Assembly: GCA_947630525.1 (NCBI GenBank)
Contig: CANRHW010000049.1
Location: 1-9,526, forward strand
Source: an uncultured Clostridia bacterium
GTDB taxonomy: Bacteria; Bacillota; Clostridia; UMGS1883
Direction of reading: 5' to 3'
Length of the DNA: 9,526 bases
In this document: in pieces, positions 5,731 to 9,526 of the stretch
How the letters are laid out: each line of letters starts with the position of its first letter
How positions within the stretch are numbered: position 1 is the stretch's first letter
Program-made: the position numbers and the translations under genes
Notes under the pieces: generated by a model
Told to the model about the DNA's origin: nothing
Database searches by the model: none
Seen by the model: only the letters and a program-made list of their open reading frames with translations

Positions 5731-7352
5731 ACTCTTGCAAGGCTGCGTTCCTCGCCCAACACCTGCTGGACGCACCAGAGGTCGGGAGAGTTTTGCCGGC
5801 CGGTGACGGCAACGCGAATGACCGCGCTGACGTCGCCCACATGGCCCTTGTAGCGTTCGGGCTCATTTTTGTACAGCTTTGGCTGAGGAGCGTAGCCCAG
5901 CTCCTCGGCAATGGCGCGAACCTTGTCGAACCAGGCCGCCTGGTCGTCCGAATGGTCGTAGGTCTCCGCATACCTTTCAAGTATGGCCTTGCGGTCGGCC
6001 TCGGGCACGTTTTCGGGGAAGTTATCCTCCATTTTGAATAATTCGTCAAAGAAAAAGCTGTAAAATTCTTTAGACTGCTTCCAATGGCTGATGTCTTTGC
6101 GGGGCTTTTTCCCGCCGCGGCCAATCGCTATCATGCCGACGGCAAAATCCTTGTCGCGGGTCAGCAGCTCATAGTACTCGGGGTCGCAGGTTTTTGCCCA
6201 GTCGGTGATATACTTATAGACCGTCTCGCTGTCAAGAGTGGCAAGGTAGTTCTTGCTCACATCGTTGAGCTTGTCTATATCGAACAGCGAACCGCTGACG
6301 CTCATTTTGTTCGGCGAAAATTTGAAGCTGTCTATGGGGGCCGTGGGATTGGCCATGCGCCAGTCCTCGAAGTTTGAATTGAGCACGGTCATAAGGTACT
6401 CCCAAACCGCGCCGGGAAGATAGCCCTCGTTCTTATAGTAATCCAGAGAAAGCTCCGGGTCCTTACGTTTGCTGAGCTTGCGCTTTATGCCGCCGTCTAT
6501 CTTCATAAGCTGGGCGGTGTGGCAATAGACGGGCGCTTTCCAGCCCAAGGCCGAAAACAGGGCTATATGGAAAGGCAGGGTGCCCAGCCACTCCTCGCCG
6601 CGCACCACATGGGTGGTACGCATCAGGTGGTCGTCCACCACGTGGGCAAAATGATAAGTGGGTATACCGTCGCTTTTCAGCAGTACAAAGTCCATATCGT
6701 TGACGGGCATGGAAAGCTCGCCCCTGATAGCGTCCTTTATTTTAAAGTATCTGCCCTCGGGCTCGGGAGCGCGGAACCGCAGCACATAGGGCTTGCCGGC
6801 GGCAAGCGCGGCCTCTACCTGTTCAATGCTCCAATCGCGGTGTACGGCCCACTTGCCGTAATAGCCGGGGTTGGCCTTTTCCGCCTCCTGCCTTTGGCGC
6901 ATTTCCGCCAGGTCGTCCTCGCTGCAAAAGCAGGGATAGGCCCAGCCCTCCTCCACCAGCTTTTTGGCGAAGCAGTGATATATCTCCGCCCGGCGGCGCT
7001 GCCAATAAGGCCCGTAAGCGCCTGTCTCGCCGTCCTTGCCCGCGCCCTCGTCAAACTCAACGCAAAAATAGCTGAGGGTATCGACTATAACGTCCACGGC
7101 GCCCTCGACCTCGCGCTTATTGTCGGTATCCTCTATTCGCAGGAAAAACACGCCCCCGCTCTGATGAGCAAGGCGTTCGTCCGTTATTGCGCCGAACAGG
7201 TTGCCCAAATGGATAAAGCCCGTGGGCGACGGCCCCAGCCTGGTGACCCGCGCCCCCTCGGGCAAATTGCGGGGCGGGTAGAGATTTTCATAATATTCGG
7301 GGGTTTTGTCCACGTTCGGGAACAGCAGCTCCGCCAGTTTTTTGTTGTCCAT
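5715..7352 (-). CDS. gltX: Glutamyl-tRNA synthetase, long clostridial form
   Basis: 545 residues. It charges tRNA with glutamate in the cytoplasm, and in bacteria lacking GlnRS also makes Glu-tRNA(Gln) for the GatCAB route. Seen: class I signature GPSPTGFIHLGN at 40-51 (the HIGH-type motif, here HLGN), FFLRIEDTD-KREV at 69-82, YPCFCSEDDLAEMR at 139-152, DFVLLKSDGIPTYHFAHVVDD at 221-241, and KLSKR at 292-296 (the KMSKS-type loop). It is longer than the ~470-490 residues of E. coli-type enzymes, which matches a clostridial subfamily of about 550 residues. It starts 4 bases after the amidohydrolase stop, and its GGAG site lies inside the end of that gene, so the two are translationally coupled. 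It is last in an operon from trxB. Whether it is discriminating or not cannot be read here. Confidence 0.96.
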   Translation of the reverse strand: MDNKKLAELLFPNVDKTPEYYENLYPPRNLPEGARVTRLGPSPTGFIHLGNLFGAITDERLAHQSGGVFFLRIEDTDNKREVEGAVDVIVDTLSYFCVEFDEGAGKDGETGAYGPYWQRRRAEIYHCFAKKLVEEGWAYPCFCSEDDLAEMRQRQEAEKANPGYYGKWAVHRDWSIEQVEAALAAGKPYVLRFRAPEPEGRYFKIKDAIRGELSMPVNDMDFVLLKSDGIPTYHFAHVVDDHLMRTTHVVRGEEWLGTLPFHIALFSALGWKAPVYCHTAQLMKIDGGIKRKLSKRKDPELSLDYYKNEGYLPGAVWEYLMTVLNSNFEDWRMANPTAPIDSFKFSPNKMSVSGSLFDIDKLNDVSKNYLATLDSETVYKYITDWAKTCDPEYYELLTRDKDFAVGMIAIGRGGKKPRKDISHWKQSKEFYSFFFDELFKMEDNFPENVPEADRKAILERYAETYDHSDDQAAWFDKVRAIAEELGYAPQPKLYKNEPERYKGHVGDVSAVIRVAVTGRQNSPDLWCVQQVLGEERSLARVKKFI

Positions 7353-7356
7353 ATTC

Positions 7357-8487
7357 CTACTCCTTTGTAATATTGATACCGTTTATAAACACGGCTGCGG
7401 CCCTCGCTTCAAAATCCAGCGGGAACCGGTCGAACACGGCGATATCCGCGTCCTTGCCGGCCTCGATAGAACCCACGCGGCCGTCTATGCCGCACAGGCG
7501 GGCGGGGTTGACCGTTACGGCCCGCAGCGCGGACATTTCGTCCATACCGGCCCTGACCGCCAGCGCGGCGCAAAGGGGCAGGTGTTTTTCGGGGATTTCC
7601 GGGTGATCGGTGATTATTGCCACGGTAAGGCCGGCGTCATTCAGTATCTTGGCGGTCTCATATGTAAGCTCCCTGAGCTCGGGTTTGCTGCGGTCCCCAA
7701 GGCTTGGGCCGACGCAGACCCCCACCCCCTCGGCGCGGAGCAAGTCGGCTATGAGGTGACCCTCGGTGCAATGCTCCACGGTCATTTTAAGCCCGAACTC
7801 CTTAGCTATCCGCAAAGCGGTGAAGATATCGTCCGCCCGATGGGCGTGAGCCTTAACTATCAGGCTGCCGTCAAGGCAGGGCAGCAGGCACTCGCTTTTA
7901 AAGTCAAAGTCCGGCTCCTCCAGCTCGGCGTATCGCCGGGCCTTTATCAGGCTTTCACGAATGACGGCGGCCGTGCCCATGCGGGTGACGGGGAACTGCT
8001 TTTTTTCACCGTAGACCGCCTTGGGATTTTCGCCAAAGGCAAATTTCATGGCGGCGGCTTCCTTTATGACCATATCGTCTATGCGGCGGCCGCGGGTCTT
8101 TACCGCGGCAAAGGTGCCGCCTATGGGGTTGGCGCTGCCCGGGCCGGTGACCACGGTGGTTACCCCTGCGGCGGCGGCCTCGGCAAAGGCCCTGTCCATG
8201 GGGTTTATACCGTCGATGGCCCTTAGCTGCGGTGTGGCGGGGTCGGTGTCCTCATTGCCGTCGGCGCCCTCGGCGCCCAGCCCGTCCTCCCACATACCCA
8301 AGTGGGGGTGAGCGTCCACAAGGCCCGGAACGACCCAGCCGCCTTGGGCGTCGAAGCCGTCTCCCGCCGGGCAGGCCTCCATTGGGCCGGCGGCGGTTAT
8401 CTTTCCGTTTTCAAAGGCCACAAAGCCGTTTTTGTATTCGGCCCCGGCCATGGTAAGTACATGCCCGTTTTTGATTATCATGCTCAC
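7357..8487 (-). CDS. Metal-dependent amidohydrolase, imidazolonepropionase-like, substrate unknown
   Basis: 376 residues of the amidohydrolase superfamily. A small beta domain at each end (IIKNGHVLTMAG at 4-15; GKDADIAVFDRFPLDF near the C-terminus) flanks a TIM barrel. Candidate metal ligands are in VDAHPHLG (His60, His62), KAHAHRADDI (His214/216), VEHCTEGH (His239/244) and the late Asp in ITDHPE (Asp294). The first motif is HPH, where many relatives have HTH. It probably hydrolyses a cyclic amide or C-N bond; the closest general type is imidazolonepropionase/COG1228, but no hut genes are near, so histidine breakdown is not supported. A GGAGAG site lies 7 bases before the ATG at 8487; a second Met at codon 3 is possible. 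It is 19 bases downstream of trxB and 4 bases before gltX. Confidence 0.88.
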   Translation of the reverse strand: MSMIIKNGHVLTMAGAEYKNGFVAFENGKITAAGPMEACPAGDGFDAQGGWVVPGLVDAHPHLGMWEDGLGAEGADGNEDTDPATPQLRAIDGINPMDRAFAEAAAAGVTTVVTGPGSANPIGGTFAAVKTRGRRIDDMVIKEAAAMKFAFGENPKAVYGEKKQFPVTRMGTAAVIRESLIKARRYAELEEPDFDFKSECLLPCLDGSLIVKAHAHRADDIFTALRIAKEFGLKMTVEHCTEGHLIADLLRAEGVGVCVGPSLGDRSKPELRELTYETAKILNDAGLTVAIITDHPEIPEKHLPLCAALAVRAGMDEMSALRAVTVNPARLCGIDGRVGSIEAGKDADIAVFDRFPLDFEARAAAVFINGINITKE

Positions 8488-8506
8488 ACTCTCCGTTTTC
8501 CATCGG

Positions 8507-9379
8507 TCACGCCAATATCGCCGAAGCCGCGATTGCTCCGTCGGCGGCGGCGGTAACTATCTGGCGCAGGCTCTTGACCCTGATATCCCCCACGGCATAG
8601 ACGCCGGGCACGGCGGTCTCCATATTTTCGCCGGTGGGAATATAACCGCCTTTTAATTCAAGCTGGCCCTCGACGGCGGCGGTATTGGGGACCGAGCCCA
8701 CGGCCACAAAAGCCCCGCTGACCGGCAGGAGCCTGCCGCTGTCGAGCCTGAGTCCCGTGAGCGAGCCGTTTTCGCCCACAAATTCTGTCACGTTGGCGTT
8801 CCAAACGAGCTCAACATTCGGCCGGCTGACCCTTTGCAGGGCCCCGTCACCGCCGCGCAGCCTGTCCCGCCGATGGATAAGGTAGACCTTTTCGCAAATT
8901 CGGCTCAAATATTCGCAGTCGTGAACCGCGGTGTCGCCCCCGCCTATGACCGCGACGGCCCGGCCCTTGAAAAAGCCCCCGTCGCATACGGCGCAATAGC
9001 TGACCCCCGCGCCGCGGTATTCGCCCTCGCCGGGCGCACCCAATGGTCGGGGCGAAGCGCCCATGGCCAGTACAAGATTTTTCGCGGCGTACTCGCCCTT
9101 GCGGGTAGTCACCGTCTTAGTCTCGATATCTATAGTCTTTGCCTTTTCACGGCGAAGCTCAACGCCAAATCTTTCCGCCTGGCCGCGCATAAGGCCGCTG
9201 AGCTCATCCCCGCTTATCCCCTTGGGGAAAGCCGGATAATTTTCAATTTCGCTGCTCAGGGTCATCTGGCCGCCATAGGCCCCGCCCTCCAGCAGCAGCG
9301 CCGACAGTCCGGCCCGGCCGCAGTAAATTCCGGCGGTGAGCCCCGCCGGGCCGCCGCCGACAATTATAACGTCGTACAT
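8507..9379 (-). CDS. trxB: Thioredoxin reductase (NADPH, FAD)
   Basis: 290 residues, a little shorter than the usual 305-320. The FAD motif GGGPAG is at 8-13, the redox pair CAVC at 129-132 followed by DG, the NADPH motif GGGDTA at 146-151, and HRRDRLRG at 169-176, which contacts the NADPH phosphate. A C-terminal VYAVGDI segment closes the FAD site. It passes electrons from NADPH through FAD and the cysteine pair to thioredoxin in the cytoplasm. Related NAD(P)H disulfide reductases share this fold, but the HRR motif and CAVC pair support TrxB. AAGGAG (9392-9387) is 7 bases before the ATG. It heads the operon with the amidohydrolase and gltX. No thioredoxin gene is next to it. Confidence 0.93.
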   Translation of the reverse strand: MYDVIIVGGGPAGLTAGIYCGRAGLSALLLEGGAYGGQMTLSSEIENYPAFPKGISGDELSGLMRGQAERFGVELRREKAKTIDIETKTVTTRKGEYAAKNLVLAMGASPRPLGAPGEGEYRGAGVSYCAVCDGGFFKGRAVAVIGGGDTAVHDCEYLSRICEKVYLIHRRDRLRGGDGALQRVSRPNVELVWNANVTEFVGENGSLTGLRLDSGRLLPVSGAFVAVGSVPNTAAVEGQLELKGGYIPTGENMETAVPGVYAVGDIRVKSLRQIVTAAADGAIAASAILA

Positions 9380-9399
9380 GGTATCGCTCCTTTTATCCC

Positions 9400-9428
9400 A
9401 TTATAACCCAATTTGCCGGAGATGTCAA
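9400..9428 (-). promoter_or_regulatory. Consensus sigma-A promoter of trxB operon
   Basis: On the minus strand, a perfect TTGACA (9428-9423), a 17-bp spacer and a perfect TATAAT (9405-9400). The start would be near 9393, directly before the AAGGAG ribosome binding site (9392-9387) and about 14 bases before the ATG. So the leader is barely long enough for the ribosome site. Confidence 0.88.
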
Positions 9429-9431
9429 CAT

Positions 9432-9526
9432 TTATTTGAAGCGCATGGTACCGCCCGGACGGGAATGAATTTTCGCATGAAACGATACTGACCCCCATAA
9501 AGACGCGCCATTCGCGGCGGCCTTTT
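9432..9526 (-). other. Possible 3' end of an upstream gene (open frame to window edge), uncertain
   Basis: One minus-strand frame is open from the window edge to a TAA at 9434-9432, ending GGTMRFK. Another frame is also open and ends in the trxB -35 box, and a third stays open into trxB, so openness alone means little over 95 bases. I recognise no family. A weak CGCC/GGCG hairpin is also in this stretch. It may be a gene end or simply intergenic. Confidence 0.2.

Noticed and set aside
6519..8226. Two long plus-strand open frames opposite gltX and the amidohydrolase
   Set aside because: Both are antisense to genes with intact family motifs, lack ribosome binding sites, and resemble no known protein.
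1..9526. CRISPR array, insertion sequence, prophage, toxin-antitoxin or other new defence system
   Set aside because: No spaced direct repeats, transposase or integrase motifs, terminal repeats or unexplained gene cassettes are visible. Nearly all the DNA is accounted for by housekeeping genes.

Overview
The window reads as an ordinary chromosomal housekeeping stretch from a moderately GC-rich member of the Clostridia (Bacillota), probably in or near the Oscillospiraceae/Ruminococcaceae. The supporting signs are an AddB-type rather than RecB-type recombination nuclease, the S6-SSB-S18 operon, a DUF4830 protein, the clostridial long form of GltX, a zinc-type S18, consensus sigma-A promoters with 17-bp spacers, and strong AGGAGG-like ribosome binding sites. 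No phage, transposon, CRISPR array or toxin module is visible, and I do not see a wholly new system. The points of interest are small ones.

Layout. Positions 1-1694 (minus) hold the N-terminal half of addB, cut by the window edge. Upstream of it on the same strand is a complete tRNA-Leu (1817-1900) with a consensus promoter and its own terminator; its anticodon reads AAG, which is unusual in bacteria. A second consensus promoter (2035-2063) fires the other way into rpsF-ssb-rpsR-DUF4830-rsuA (2139-4396, plus). After a 126-bp AT-rich gap with an inverted repeat and a probable promoter comes an MsmX/UgpC-like sugar-importer ATPase (4523-5632, plus) with no permease genes beside it. A double hairpin (5661-5712) separates it from a convergent minus-strand operon that reads trxB (9379-8507), an amidohydrolase (8487-7357), then gltX (7352-5715), driven by a perfect consensus promoter at 9400-9428. 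The last ~95 bases hold only an ambiguous short open frame.

How the genes fit together. The plus-strand operon couples two small-subunit ribosomal proteins with single-stranded-DNA binding and a 16S rRNA pseudouridine synthase, so it serves translation and replication. The minus-strand operon joins redox control (TrxB), an amidohydrolase of unknown substrate, and glutamyl-tRNA charging. AddB would work with AddA, not in the window, in double-strand-break repair. The ATPase probably powers sugar importers encoded elsewhere.

Less ordinary observations: tRNA-Leu(AAG), an AddB N-terminus with no P-loop, a hairpin that buries the DUF4830 Shine-Dalgarno sequence, a trxB leader of about 14 nt, and competing hairpins in the rpsF leader.
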